A stretch of 64,000 nt of DNA, from positions 310,001-374,000 of the forward strand of contig NAJO01000014.1 of NCBI GenBank assembly GCA_002077065.1, read 5' to 3'. The position numbers and the translations under genes are program-made. This document shows positions 9,935 through 21,497 of the stretch, in pieces. The notes beneath the pieces were generated by a model. It was not told where the DNA came from and did no database searches. It saw only the letters and a list, made by a program, of their open reading frames with translations. Position 1 is the stretch's first letter; each line of letters starts with the position of its first letter. The stretch is from Cryoendolithus antarcticus (taxonomy: Eukaryota > Ascomycota > Dothideomycetes > Cladosporiales > Cladosporiaceae).

Positions 9935-10825
9935 ATGGCACCACCCAGCACAGTATCTTGGGACAGACTAGTGAGATATATCTCGGCCAATGACGATAAG
10001 GAAAGATATGGCGAACCCATCGTCGAAGGCACCAACCTCGACATTGCAGCAGCTGCTCGAGACGGTCGACTCAAAGTCAACATCTTGGAAGGCGACAGTC
10101 CGCTCACCGTGCAAGCCACGGATCAAACAGATCAAGTCAAAACGCTGCTCGGTCCTCTCCGCGAAGAAGACGTTCCTATCATCCGATGCATCGGCCTGAA
10201 CTACAAGTCGCATATCAAGGAGACCGGTCGAGCTCTGCCGGAAGTCCCTACAGTCTTCACTAAGCCTGCACCCGCAGTGGCAGATCACGACATCGCTATA
10301 CCAGTCCCAAGGCTGGCCCAGCAGCAGTGTGATTACGAAGGCGAGCTCACCATTCTCATCGGCCGGAGTGCAAAAGATGTCTCAGCCGCGGACGCCCTGG
10401 ACTACGTTGCTGGCTACACTGTGGGCAATGACGTTTCGGCGCGTGATTGGCAGCGCGAGCCGAACAAGGCTGGTGTCATTCCGCAGTGGTGTTTCAGCAA
10501 GTCTTTCGATAAGTATGCTCCGCTTGGTCCGGTAATCGTTTCGACGAAGATTCTAGGCGCGGCGGAAGATCTGGAGTTGACGACTTCGGTCAATGGGGAG
10601 GTAAGGCAGAGAGGCAGTACGGGGGATCTATGTCATGGAGTCAGGGAGCTCGTGGCCTTCTGCTCACAAGGCCAGACTTTACAGAAGGGGTCCCTCATCA
10701 TGACTGGTACGCCCGGCGGTGTGGGTTTGTTTATGAAGCCGCCGAATTTTCTAAAGGATGGTGATGTTGTCGAGGTTGAGATCAGCGGCATTGGGAAGCT
10801 GCGGAACAGCATGAAGTTCTTGTAA
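9935..10825 (+). CDS. Fumarylacetoacetate hydrolase-family protein (FAHD2/HpaG-like)
   Basis: A 296-residue single-exon protein. I start it at the ATG at 9935 (MAPPSTVSWDRLVRYI), although the frame is open further upstream, because family similarity begins here and the ATG has a purine at -3. The FAH fold shows CIGLNYKSHIKETG, FTKPAPAVADHD, the metal-binding CDYEGELTILIG, GYTVGNDVSARDWQ, and the C-terminal MTGTPGGVGLF and DGDVVEVEISGIG. Family members hydrolyse or isomerise/decarboxylate diketo or hydroxymuconate-type acids. Beside an extradiol dioxygenase, a role on ring-fission products is the natural inference. Confidence 0.88.
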   Translation: MAPPSTVSWDRLVRYISANDDKERYGEPIVEGTNLDIAAAARDGRLKVNILEGDSPLTVQATDQTDQVKTLLGPLREEDVPIIRCIGLNYKSHIKETGRALPEVPTVFTKPAPAVADHDIAIPVPRLAQQQCDYEGELTILIGRSAKDVSAADALDYVAGYTVGNDVSARDWQREPNKAGVIPQWCFSKSFDKYAPLGPVIVSTKILGAAEDLELTTSVNGEVRQRGSTGDLCHGVRELVAFCSQGQTLQKGSLIMTGTPGGVGLFMKPPNFLKDGDVVEVEISGIGKLRNSMKFL

Positions 10826-11103
10826 ATCCTGCGATCTGGACATTTTGGGGTCGCACTTCAAGTCTCGCAGTATAGTGTGATCATAGACAACCGATATCAA
10901 AGAGCTATGCGTTCGATCCTTGATCCAACCGTCAACATCTCGCCTGTCGTCAGCAAAGAAGCACAGACCAGCCGTCGCGACTTCCCCTCTCTGTTCGTCG
11001 AACCACTTGCCAGCATCTTTGACATCTTTCCCCAAGATGTCTCGCACAATTATATGGTGGTCGGGAGCTATGTCTATGTTGCAGCCGTGTCCTCTGCTCC
11101 AGC

Positions 11104-13587
11104 ATGCACACATGCCTAATCTGCCGCAAGTCCTACAGAACACGCACCTCGTTGACAAGGCACTCGCACAATCACGCTGCCAACCTTGACAGTCACATAT
11201 GTGAGCAATGCGGAGTGTCCTTCGCACGACGGGACCTCTTGAATCGGCATCTCCGAAATGGTCATGCTGGCGTGAGCAGCTCAACCCGTCGACGCTGCCA
11301 CACGGCTTGCGAGGCGTGTAGACTGGCAAGGGTCCGATGCGATGGTGAGGATCCGTGCCAGGCGTGTTCTTTGGCCGAGCGACTTTGTCGCTACGTCGAC
11401 GATGGGCGGCGTGTCAGCAAAATAACGCAGCGCCGTAATGTCGGCGGCATGCCTGGGAGTGCTCTCGATTTCTCTTCCTCTCTTGCACTGAACGAAGATG
11501 CTACGGGCAGCCACAGTACCATTGAAGAACTCGCGAACGACTCCATGATGTTAGACACGACATCATCACCACACGTGTGGGACGCTCCGTTGGTGCCTGC
11601 GACTGCTGCTACGGGCCTGGACATGCCGCTGGACTTGGACGGCATGACCTGGCCGCAGCTACACGAAACATACTTCCTGCAAGACGACCCCTTTGTCGGT
11701 CTCTTCGACACTAGCAGAGACTTCACAGTTCAAGATGACGCCACTCACAATAGTCCATTCACCGTACTTGCGCGGCATGATCCCATGGCAGCCTTGACTC
11801 AGGAGGCAGACGACCTCGTCCACTATGCCACGACCGCTGCTTCTCAGGACGTCGTGACTGATGCATGGAAGGCTAGACTACGCACTACAGACGCCCGGCT
11901 CATCTCACTTCTTCATCCCGGTCTTGGGCATGCGATAGCGAATGAACACGTGCAATCCACCTTGGAAGCGACGATGAAGTTGTATCTCCAACACTTCAAT
12001 TGCTTGTGGCCCATGTTTAGCAACGGTAGTTTGAGTGATGATAGCCTCCACCCGATACTCTATCTTGTTATAGTCTCCATCGGCTCAATGTATGGACCAA
12101 ACTTACAGAAACACCTCGGTACGCTTCTACACAAGCGACTGCGCCGCTTGCTTACTGCGAGTCTGTTCGATCTCGAGGGACCGGATAGCAACCTGCTATG
12201 GCTTGCTCATGCGCGTCTGTTGACACAGGTGCAAGGCCTCTACTTCGGTCAGAAGAAGGCGTTTTCGTATGCACAGGTTAGTTCTAGCCCAAGCGTCGCC
12301 TCGAACCAGGCTGATTGTTCTTAGCACTTGGGTGCCATACTTATCGCCCAGTCCAGACGCTTGAATTTGTTTGAAGGAACCGTGATGGGTATTAACGACA
12401 ACTCAGATGGCCCTTTGGATACGGTTGCCTCTTACGGTCGGTGGAAGCAAGCAGAGCTCCAGCGCCGACTGGCGTTTGGCATCCTCCGAGCTGACGTCTA
12501 CACAAGTGTTCTGCTCAACACGCGCCCTTTGATGCCATTTGAGGAGGTCAATCTCACACTACCTCATTCTGATGGTCTGTGGCACAACGTCGACAGCCTC
12601 ACACCGCGCGAACAAGCGATCGCGGCGCGTGCAGAAGCGCAGACTACTTCGCAAGTGCCGTTCTCCGATCTCCTGCGTATCCTACTTGACCGTGAAGAGC
12701 CCAAGGTTGCTGTCGGCGCTGTCGGTACGGAGCTCTGCCTCTTCGGCTTGCAAATGCCCGTGTGGAGGTTTGCCCATGATTCGCGGCAATTTGAGCGACT
12801 TACGGGAGCCCCGTGGTCGCGTGAGGATACCAACACTCAAGGAGTCGATGCTTTTGGTGACTCACAAGGACACGGCATTCAATTTACATCTCAGTCTCTC
12901 CGCAGAGGGACAGTCTCGAGGTATGACCGCCGGCAGAGTGTACCACTACGGTCATTCTTACAGCAGACTCAGCGGCGGATGTCAGGCCTCGGCAGTGACA
13001 GGGAGCGAGTCGAAGCAGCTCTCGATGGATGGTATGCTGGGTTTCAGGCTGTCCTGCGGTCTGCAGACTCCACAAACCACCGCACATCCCTGGGTGGCAG
13101 TATGCTTCTGTGGAATTTGTCACATTTGCAGCTGCACGCACCGCTCCAGCAACTGCACGACGTGTCGTATCGACTTGCAGAAACACAACGAGCCGATCCC
13201 ATCTCTGTCTGCGGCGCTCGAACCTGGGCAGTCACTGAAGATGCAAAGGTAGCTTCACGTCTGGCCCTGTCAATATGTACTCTAATTCGGGACGAGTTAC
13301 AACAGCCACCAGGGCAACATGTGCATTTCAGCTTCATCGCATTCGCCGCTCTACATCATGCTGCTGTGGTCCTTTGGGTCATTTCAGAAGTGGGCGAAGA
13401 GGATCGTCTTACAAGAAGTTTGAGTGACTCCGCCTTTAGCCGCATGCTACAAACAAGAGACACACCTGGGCTCCTACAAGCTTGCGCTCGGCTCTTCCGC
13501 GATCTAAGCCCACTCGGCGGTACTTCTTTCGGGAATGCAGCAGAACGGCTCTCAACGAGCCCATTTCCGTTATCAGCCCCGATGTAG
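11104..13587 (+). CDS. Transcription factor with two C2H2 fingers plus a Zn2Cys6 cluster
   Basis: Exons 11104..12276 and 12325..13587, split by a 48-nt intron (GTTAGT...CTTAG) in phase 0; 811 aa. Residues 2-24 and 29-56 form two C2H2 fingers (TCLICRKSYRTRTSLTRH; ICEQCGVSFARRDLLNRH). Immediately after comes a binuclear cluster CEACRLARVRCDGEDPC with spacing C-x2-C-x6-C-x5-C-x2-C-x6-C. The rest carries a fungal-specific TF region (ALTQEADDL, LHPGLGHAI, YLQHFNCLWPMF). This dual DNA-binding layout is known in filamentous fungi, often beside metabolic gene clusters. Its position between FAH-family and SDR genes suggests it is the pathway regulator. Confidence 0.88.
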
Positions 13588-13722
13588 ATAGAATAGATCG
13601 AGCGGGGATCACACAGAATTCTCCAGCAGAGAAGTCTTCAGGGCATTGTCACTGCGCAAGTTGATCTACGACACATGTTGACACGAACCCATTCAGATTG
13701 CCAAATCAACAGCTGCCGGCTT

Positions 13723-14967
13723 TCACGGAATCTGCTTCGCTTTTCTCATGTCCTCCCACGCTTGCACGATGGACTTATACGAATCCCTGTAGCCAGTGAA
13801 GCCAAACTCTCTCGCCTTGTTAAAGCTGATTGTGGAGTTCCAAGCCCGCTGGAACACCCAATCCTGGTACTGCCAGGTCCCAGCATCCCAGGATGCCTTG
13901 GCTTCAGGTACGCCAGCTTGCTCGCACAGACGATCCCACACAGGCCTCTTGTCTTGCGCCCACTCTGCGAGACTGAATTCCTGCTGGACAGAGCCCTCCT
14001 CTGGCTCAGGCTTCTTGAACTGGTAGTCTGGCGAGATCTTGGCGCCTAGGTACTCGGCAATGCGTGGCCACATGTATCGCCAGGTGAAGTAGTCGCCGTT
14101 GACGGCATTGAAAGCCTGATTTGCCGCGTGCTGATTCGTGGTTGCCCAGACAGTGAGCTCGGCGATGAGTCCACTATCGGAGCAGTCATCGACACCACGC
14201 CAGTAAATCTGATTTGTCGGCATTACGGCTTCCTGGCCGAGCTCCTTCTGGACAAGGAAATACAAGGCGTAGGTAAGCGCAGAGTTCATGCCATTTGGCT
14301 TGCTGGTGTGCCCGATGATCGCCTAGACAGGTGAGCTTGAAATTTATCAGTGTACGTCGGCATCAGCTCACCTCAGGCCGGATGATATTCCAGCTCCATT
14401 TCTGGCCCTTCTGCCGCTCTGTGAGGCAGTCTTCCTGCGGGTAGTAGAAGTTTTCATCAAATGTAGCCAGGCGAGCATCGTCTTCATTCGCAGGGGATGG
14501 AACAGGCTTCAGATGAACATTATAGTACTTTCCGCCAGTCTGCAAGGTCACCTGCGCGTGTCAATCAGTCAGACTGCCTGGAGCTAACGCTCAATTTAAT
14601 TGCGACCGCTTACATTCTGCAGGTTCTGTCCGACATCAACTAGCGCGCCCAGGAAGTTCTCGAACAGCGCCCGGTTCGCAGTGTTCAGTTCTACAAAGTC
14701 GTCCTTATGCACGTACGACGAGAAGTATGCATGCGTCACAGGTGCGCATGTCTCTCGCATCTCCTCCGCGAGCGTCTTCGAATCTTTGGTGAAGTCTAGC
14801 GCGATGAACTTGATTCGTGGGTCACAGACCAGATTCTTGAATGGTGAGCGGGAGGTCACGATGATGGAGCTCCATTCCTCCTTCGTCGTATGCTTGGCTA
14901 GGTAGGCGATGATTGCTGAGCCGGTGATGCCATTTCCACCGGTGATGAATGCGACTTTGGGTGCCAT
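13723..14967 (-). CDS. PRISE-type short-chain reductase (NAD(P)-binding, three exons)
   Basis: Exons 14967..14614, 14551..14372 and 14322..13723 (377 aa), with introns of 62 and 49 nt (donors GTAAGC and GTGAGC). The N-terminus MAPKVAFITGGNGITG is a Rossmann dinucleotide-binding motif. LQTGGKYYNVHL at the start of exon 2 matches the TGxKxY signature of the progesterone-5beta-reductase/iridoid-synthase-like (PRISE) enone reductases. NIIRPEAIIGHTSKPNGMN bridges the second junction, and a C-terminal helical domain follows. Family members reduce activated C=C bonds of enones. In this block it could act on an unsaturated intermediate. The ATG chosen precedes the Rossmann motif directly. Confidence 0.86.
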
Positions 14968-15413
14968 TGTTCGAACTTTTCGCAGCCTTTCAGAGGACAA
15001 GTGTGGGAAGACAACGCTCTTGAAGCGGTATTACTCGTTGAAATCGAGATTCTTCTGGACGGCAGCGAGGTACGGGCCCAAGATGCAGAGAGTGCAGCTC
15101 TTTACCAGCAGGAAGCTGACGATCTGGATCGCGCAAGCCATCTCACCTCCGCATTATGGTCTAACGCTCGCTTCGTGTGTCGAGCGTACCAGCCGAAGCT
15201 CCATCGAACGATTGGTGCTAAAACTGGTGGTGGATATAGTGGCACACCCCAACTGAGGGGCACTTCAAGCAGTGGTCTTATGTGAACTCAATTGCCACGA
15301 ATGCCTACAGCTCTGTATGGAGGATTAGCTTGCAGTGGCACGAACAAGAATCTTGATCGTCAAGGCCGCTGTTGAAACTGCGTCAAGACATGGTCTAGCT
15401 GGCATACACGTCC
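14968..15413. other. Intergenic region
   Basis: Promoter of the SDR gene plus 3' flank of the FAD hydroxylase, both on the minus strand. No gene or repeat recognised. Confidence 0.5.
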
Positions 15414-17282
15414 TCAGCCCAGCGCTAGAACTTTCCGTAACGCTGTCCGCAGCAGCGTCACAGCCTCATCAGACGCATCCTTATACCGCCACGCGACAAA
15501 GTGATCTGGCCGCACCAACACGACACCTTCGTCCTCAACGCCACGAACGCGCTCCCAGTCCCTGTAGCAGTCCATAAAGTCGCAACGAAACCCAATGCGG
15601 TAAGCTGCGATCTCCGGATGCCCTTCCCGATTGCTCAGTCGCTTCGCAGCATCGATCCAGCACTCGCCGCCCCTGCCGGTCAAGACTGTGAATCGTCCAT
15701 GACCGCACAAGTCCAGCGTCGAGACTCGTGGCAACTGACCGCTAGCGGCGACCCAGACGTGCGGAAGATGGAAGCCTGGGAATGTTGAAACTGCAACTTC
15801 TTTCAAGGTATTCAGGCTGTCGCATTGTGGCGGCGTGTCTCCATTCGCGACGAAAGTCGCAAGCGAACCCATGTAGAACTGATTCATTTGTATGCCAAGG
15901 GCCTGCAGCTCGGCGTCTGTGGCCTCGAAGGCGTCCTGCAGGCATTTGCGGGCCTGCTTTCCCGCTTCGTCTTTGCGCTCCAGCTGCGCCATCGCGCTCT
16001 TGCGGGCCTCGTGCGTTAGACCTAGGATAGACCATAGTGAGCGATGTGCTTCCTGCACAACTGTATCAGTACTTCTGTAGAGGGAGTAGGCAGCGCTTTG
16101 CACTTAGACCTACCATTCCTGTATTCGCACGTCGAACGACCCCATCCCCGACAGGCTTCCTCTCCACAGTCAACGTGTTGAGCAGAGCGGGGCCGGCCAA
16201 TGACTTCAAGACGTACGCCAGCTTCCATGCCAGATTGAATGCGTCGGATATGCATGTATTGCTTCCAAGCCCATTGATCGGAGGATGCCGATGTACTGCG
16301 TCCCCAATACACATAACACGGCCTTTTTGCCACGTCTCCGCTACCTGATCGTTGATGTTCCACCTGAAGGTAGACAGTATCTTGATAGGCACGTCAGTAT
16401 TGCCGATCATCTGATGCAGTCGGCCTTTGATTTGTGCCTCGCTTGGCTCGAAGACCTCGCCGTCTTTCTTCGCCGGATCTATTTCGGGAGCGCGTCAGTC
16501 CTATCATTGCCTTTCGTAAATTCGAGTGGATACTGCTCACGCATTGAGACCACGAATTCAGTCCAAGGCCTAACCATGCGGAAGTTGCCCACGGCAGACC
16601 ACTCCGGTGCATCATTGTTGAGTATCCAGTTCAGGCTTCCAGGACGATTGATAAGAAACTGCGTCAGGTCGGCTTCAATATGCACATTGAAAGCCGAATT
16701 GATCGTCTTGCCCACGATGGGTATTTGCAGAGCTTCAATGACAGGACTTCGTGCGCCATCAGCTCCAATCAAATAGTCACACCGCACCTGGTACTCCTTC
16801 GCATCATCCCGGCGGCGAATTGTGGCGACGACACTGTCGCCCTGGTCGTCCAAAGAAATGAACTCGTGGCCAAATCGTGCTTCAGCCCCATTTTCGACGG
16901 CAGCCTCGACCAAGATGGGCTCAAGATAGCTCTGCGGCAGATCGGACATGGGACATGGACTCGCCATCTCGTAGCGATGCTTCTCAGACGGCTTGTTGCC
17001 CCAAGACCACATGCGGCCATATTCCTCGCCAGCCAGAGTGTTTGACCACGACGTATGTTGCATGTCGCTCGCGTCACTCGCAACTTTGGCTACGCGAGCT
17101 TCGAGTCCGCCATCTCGCAAGACCTCCATCGCGCGCTGATTGAAGATGTGGGCCCGCGGTGTGTTGGCTGTGCCATGATGGCGTGAGATGACGATGGATC
17201 TGATGCCCAATTTGCCCAAGTGGAAGGCGAGTGTCGCTCCAGCAGGGCCCGCGCCTATGATGAGGACTTGGACTGTCTCCAT
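15414..17282 (-). CDS. FAD-dependent aromatic hydroxylase (phenol/2,4-dichlorophenol monooxygenase-like)
   Basis: Exons 17282..16541, 16478..16114 and 16052..15414 (581 aa), with introns of 62 and 61 nt (donors GTGAGC and GTAGGT). METVQVLIIGAGPAGATLA is the FAD-binding GxGxxG. CDYLIGADGARSPV is the DG motif and MCIGDAVHRHPPINGLGSN the GD motif, with the HPP(x)NG signature of the TfdB/PheA-like aromatic hydroxylases. The C-terminal third is a thioredoxin-like domain (HGRFTVLTGRGG, DHFVAWRYKD) as in that class. These flavoproteins ortho-hydroxylate phenols to catechols with NAD(P)H and O2. Such a catechol would be a substrate for the nearby extradiol dioxygenase. Confidence 0.88.
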
Positions 17283-18027
17283 CGCGAGGGCTCAGATGAG
17301 AGGATGATGCCAGGCAGATGCGATGGCGTCGTATTCCAAGGTAGTCTGCGACTCGAAATCGCAGCGATACAGGTGAGTCCTTGCAACTCAATTGACCATC
17401 TAGTGACATTACTTCTGCCGGCGAAGCAATGAACGACTGCAACGCGCGAGACTCAACCTTGGCGCATTGGATCAGAGCCTCCGTTACCATCCCGGCGTGT
17501 AGAGCAAGACATTTGCATTGTACGGTCGTGCCGATAGGCTTCACCGAAGTGAACGATTGGTCGATGTGGAACCCTCATCCAGGGTGTTCGCTTCATCACA
17601 GAGAACTGTGTTGGAGTACGTAGCATCGTAGCGCAAGCTAATCAGCGTTCGCATCGAGACTCCAGGGTCCTTGTGCCCCATGGGGCGATGTGTGAGTGAC
17701 TTTGTCAAAGTGGGGATGCTCATTCGCCAGGTGCCATCGATGCCACTTTATCCGACCGCGGCACCAGCGAGAATCGGCAGCTTGCTGCAGACAAGCCAAC
17801 TCAGTCTCCGAACTTGAAGCGAGTGCCAGTACGACTTCGAGCAAATGCAGGACAGCATGGCTCATACGTCGTCGGTCATGCTTCTGGTGCGGAGATCAAG
17901 TGACCCCATCGTGGAGGAGCTAATCATCGATAAGAGCGAATGCTGGGACTATGCACTAGAGCCGAATCGAAGAGCGTCAACGACAAGAGCCATTACTGAG
18001 CGATAAGTTTGAGCAAGACACTCCAGA
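17283..18027. promoter_or_regulatory. Divergent promoter region between FAD hydroxylase and P450
   Basis: A 745-nt gap from which the hydroxylase (minus) and P450 (plus) are transcribed outwards. Long enough to hold shared operators. I found no repeated motif by eye and no credible gene. Confidence 0.4.
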
Positions 18028-19661
18028 ATGGCAGTCTTGACGAACGTAGTCGCTTTCAGCGCAGTCCTCTATCTCGCGCAATGGGTCAGCAACGCCGAGC
18101 CACTCAACCACCTGAGTAACAACCCGATACTGACCGATGCAGATAATCTACGCCTTCTTTCTATCGCCAGTCCGCCATGTACCCGGACCATGGTGGGCTC
18201 GATTATCAAAACTACCACTCCTCAGAGCCACGTATGAACGAAGACGCAGCAAATATGCAAGCGACTTGCTAGCCAAATATGGCCCAATCGTCGTGATCGC
18301 CCCAAATCAAGTGCACACCAACGATGATGAGGCGATGAAGGTGATTTACAGCCGCAAGGCGCTGAAGACCCCGTTCTATGCTGGTATGGGTTCCTGGAAG
18401 GGGGTCACTTCGACACTCGGATTCGTTGATTACGCCAGTGCGGCTCCGACGCGGAACAACCTGATACAGGTGAGTCCCAGTGTCAACTGCTCCAAGGGTC
18501 GGAAGTACAGTATGACTGACAGGGAAGCAGTGTTTCCAAAACAAGAACCTTGTGACGCTTGTCGAGAACATCTCCTCACACGTATCTGAGTTTTGCGAGA
18601 TGTTGCGGCGGAAAGACGGATCCGGCAAAGATATTGACGGGGTCGTGCAATTTCGATTACTGGCCCTAGACATTGTGACCGACGTGCTTTGGGGCGAGAA
18701 AGAAACACTGCTGAGCAGCTCATCCGACAAGACTCCGGCCTTTCTTCGCCGCTTTCATGCTTTCAGTACTTATAACGCGATGAAAAGCTTCCTCCCCGGC
18801 TTCGATACCTATACAAAGTATCTGGGTAGTGCCAAATGGCGTCAGCTTCGACAAGACTGCAGCGATATGGACATCACTGCGAAAGATGCTCTCTCGCGCT
18901 GGCAGGAGGAAGGAGATCATCGCGACAAGGACGTCCTGAGCATGCTGATATCGATGGACGAAGCTGTCGATGAGAGAAAGCGAGTTCCGAAAGATCACAT
19001 TCCAGCCTACATGGTTGAGATGCTGGCAGCAGGTAGCTCGACAACTTCGCATACAGCGACTTTCACGTGTTTTGAGCTGTCACGGCACCCGGAAGTACAG
19101 GCCAAGCTTCGAAAGGAGCTGGAAGACAAGTATCCAGATGCTGATCAGATCGATGAGAAGGCGTTGATGGATCTGCCTTTCCTCGATGCGGTCTTACGGG
19201 AGACCATGCGATTGATGCCGATGATTCCCGGGCCGCTCGAACGATACCTGGTGGAACCAATCACAGTGGGACGTCTTGAGGTTAGTGAAGCCATTCTCCC
19301 CATCAAATTGCACTGCTGACGAAGGCGAAAGGTACCACCAGGCGTTGTCGCGTCGACCGCAGCATATGATCAGGGCCGCCTGCCCTCGGTGTTTCCCAAT
19401 CCGAACACGTGGTCGCCGGACAGATGGCTGGATACCACTGATGAGATGAACCTGAACTGGACGCCGTTCGGATATGGCTCGAGGAGCTGTCCAGGTTCAA
19501 ATCTAGCAATGACCGAGCTGAAGTACATGCTCGGCATCATCTTGCGCAAATTCCGCGTTGAGCCGCCGAAGCAGCACAAGGGACAGGCTCTACATCTCGG
19601 CGACGTCTTTGTTTCTGGTGAGAGGAGTGGGCAGTGTTGGCTGAGGTTCGTAGAAGGATGA
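18028..19661 (+). CDS. Cytochrome P450 monooxygenase (four exons)
   Basis: Exons 18028..18084, 18143..18469, 18531..19280 and 19332..19661 (487 aa); all introns are phase 0 and 51-61 nt long. The N-terminal hydrophobic anchor (VVAFSAVLYLAQW) is followed by a Pro-rich hinge HVPGPWWARL. Core motifs are the I-helix AAGSSTTSHTATF, K-helix ETMR, the PERF-type PDRW, and the heme-binding FGYGSRSCPGSNLAM with its axial Cys. A microsomal class II enzyme needing P450 reductase. It resembles fungal catabolic P450s rather than CYP51 or CYP61. It faces the FAD hydroxylase across a shared promoter, suggesting a joint role. Confidence 0.9.
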
Positions 19662-19997
19662 ACGTGATGGTTCGTGCTTAGCCGTAGGTGTTGGCACTGT
19701 GACAGCAGTCTCGTCACGCATGTAATCGCGCAAGGGAAGTTGTCTCATCAACACGTCCCCGAGGCCAGCATATTGATCCAGGAGAGCATGGACGCATGAC
19801 GATTCATGAAGGTAGAGAGGCGACGGGTTCTATCGCGATGAGACGAACCTCGCGGAATTCAGTCCGCGTCAGCGGCTATTGACGGCGATTGGTCGCAAAG
19901 ATCTCGGATTCTTGCATTCAGAAATGTGCCTTCAATCGGTGAACGACAAGGCGCGTGGAGAGGGGCAGCTCCCACAAGACCTTCCGCCTTGTCTATA
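19662..19997. other. Intergenic region
   Basis: Boundary between the P450 and the purine gene. This is where the putative aromatic block ends and housekeeping genes begin. Nothing else seen. Confidence 0.5.
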
Positions 19998-20666
19998 ATG
20001 GCATCCTCTCGTATTACTGTCCTCATCTCGGGCTCAGGTACAAATCTGCAAGCCATCATCGATGCGTGCGCCTCCTCCGTAATCCCTACCAGCACCATTG
20101 TGCGCGTGATCTCGGATCGCAAAGACGCTTATGGTCTGCAGAGGGCCCAGGCAGTCAACATACCTATAACCCACCATGGCATCCTTCGATATAAGAAGCT
20201 GCATCCTGACACCTCCTCGAACCCAACCTATGGTGAAGCCCGCAAAGTCTACGATGCCGATCTCGCAGCCATAGTCCTGGCCGACAAGCCGGACCTCATA
20301 GTCTGCGCAGGCTTCATGCGCATCCTCACGCCTTCGTTCCTGAACCCTGTGGCCGCAGCAAAGGCGCCCATCATCAACCTGCACCCGTCCCTGCATGGCG
20401 ATCTGGTTGGCGCAGGATGCATAGAGGATGCCTGGGAGGAGTTCGAGCAGGGCAAGAGGAAGAAGACTGGGGTGATGATTCACTATGTGATCCGGGAGGT
20501 GGATTTGGGGCAGCCGGTGGTGCAGAGGGAGGTGGACATGGAGGGGTGCAAGGACATTGGGGAGCTAAAAGACAGGATCCATGATGTCGAGCACAAGCTG
20601 ATCGTTGAGGGCGCAAGGAAGGTACTCGAGGGACGAGCGGCAGGGAAGACGGAAGTGGGAGGTTGA
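19998..20666 (+). CDS. ADE8: Phosphoribosylglycinamide formyltransferase
   Basis: A 222-residue single-exon enzyme of purine synthesis that transfers a formyl group from 10-formyl-THF to GAR. The start at 19998 gives MASSRITVLISGSGTN, the phosphate-binding loop at the N-terminus as in yeast Ade8. The frame is open further upstream without homology. VCAGFMRILTPSFL and the catalytic region INLHPSLHGDLVGAG (Asn-x-His) are present, followed by VMIHYVIREVDLGQPVVQ, the substrate-assisting segment. Length matches stand-alone fungal GARTs. Confidence 0.92.
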   Translation: MASSRITVLISGSGTNLQAIIDACASSVIPTSTIVRVISDRKDAYGLQRAQAVNIPITHHGILRYKKLHPDTSSNPTYGEARKVYDADLAAIVLADKPDLIVCAGFMRILTPSFLNPVAAAKAPIINLHPSLHGDLVGAGCIEDAWEEFEQGKRKKTGVMIHYVIREVDLGQPVVQREVDMEGCKDIGELKDRIHDVEHKLIVEGARKVLEGRAAGKTEVGG

Positions 20667-21497
20667 AGTCGCGGCCCAAGACTGAGTTCTACAGGCGACC
20701 AAAATCGCCGGGGATCAACATGTCCTCGAAGCCCGCTGTGTCAGCTCGTCAAATGACTTTCGCCCTCGCGCCGGCGATTTAGGTGGCATCAAGTCACGGC
20801 GCCGGAGACAATCTCTACAAGCTCGGGTCTCGAACCATCAGACCTGGGATGACGCCACCCAAGTCTGCGACGTCCATGGTATTGCGAACGAGTCGCTTGC
20901 CGCTCAAGCCACTGCTTACTCAGACACGAGGTCATCTAACGGAATCAAGGCCTCTCAAAGCGAGCGCGACCTTGATCCAGAAAGGAAAATGCGCCCACAG
21001 AATGGCTATGATTAAGCAGGAATACTGGTCGCCGATCGGACTCCTGTTCGTATCAGCATACTGTGCAACTTGCTCCTCGGCAGTTCAGCGAAGTTAGCAC
21101 CGAACATCGCTTACCTCTAATCCTTTAGGAGAGGTCTGTAGATAGCTCGCGTGATCAAACACATCTCTGCGCTGGAAAAGTAGCCGCCTTCCTGCCTAAT
21201 CAGGCGATATGAAGTCGCCTAGAGCTTCCTCCAGCGCCAAAGTCAATCTCTTCCCTTACTTCGTACACCCCATTTGTGACATGCAATAGTGCCAGTATGT
21301 CTTTCTTGCCAGCTTCCGAGCAATAACATGACTGTGGCAGGAAATCGAGCGCGTGACTGATGAGTACTCTGATCGGACTACGCATTGCTTTGTCTCGGGC
21401 TGTTATCGGCGTGGACCTGCCTGCTTAAGCCGAAGATCCCTCGAAATAATTACTCTATCTGTGTAGAGCATTACGGCCTTCGTGACACCGACACGAC
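20667..21497. other. Intergenic region
   Basis: About 830 nt between GART and the transporter gene. A patch at 20825-20845 resembles a reverse-oriented T-loop but does not fold as a tRNA. No gene supported. Confidence 0.5.

Noticed and set aside
20820..20860. tRNA-like T-loop (GGTCTCGAACC on the plus strand)
   Set aside because: No matching acceptor stem, D-arm or anticodon arm could be drawn on either strand within tRNA distance; only a short GGTCT/AGACC hairpin remains.
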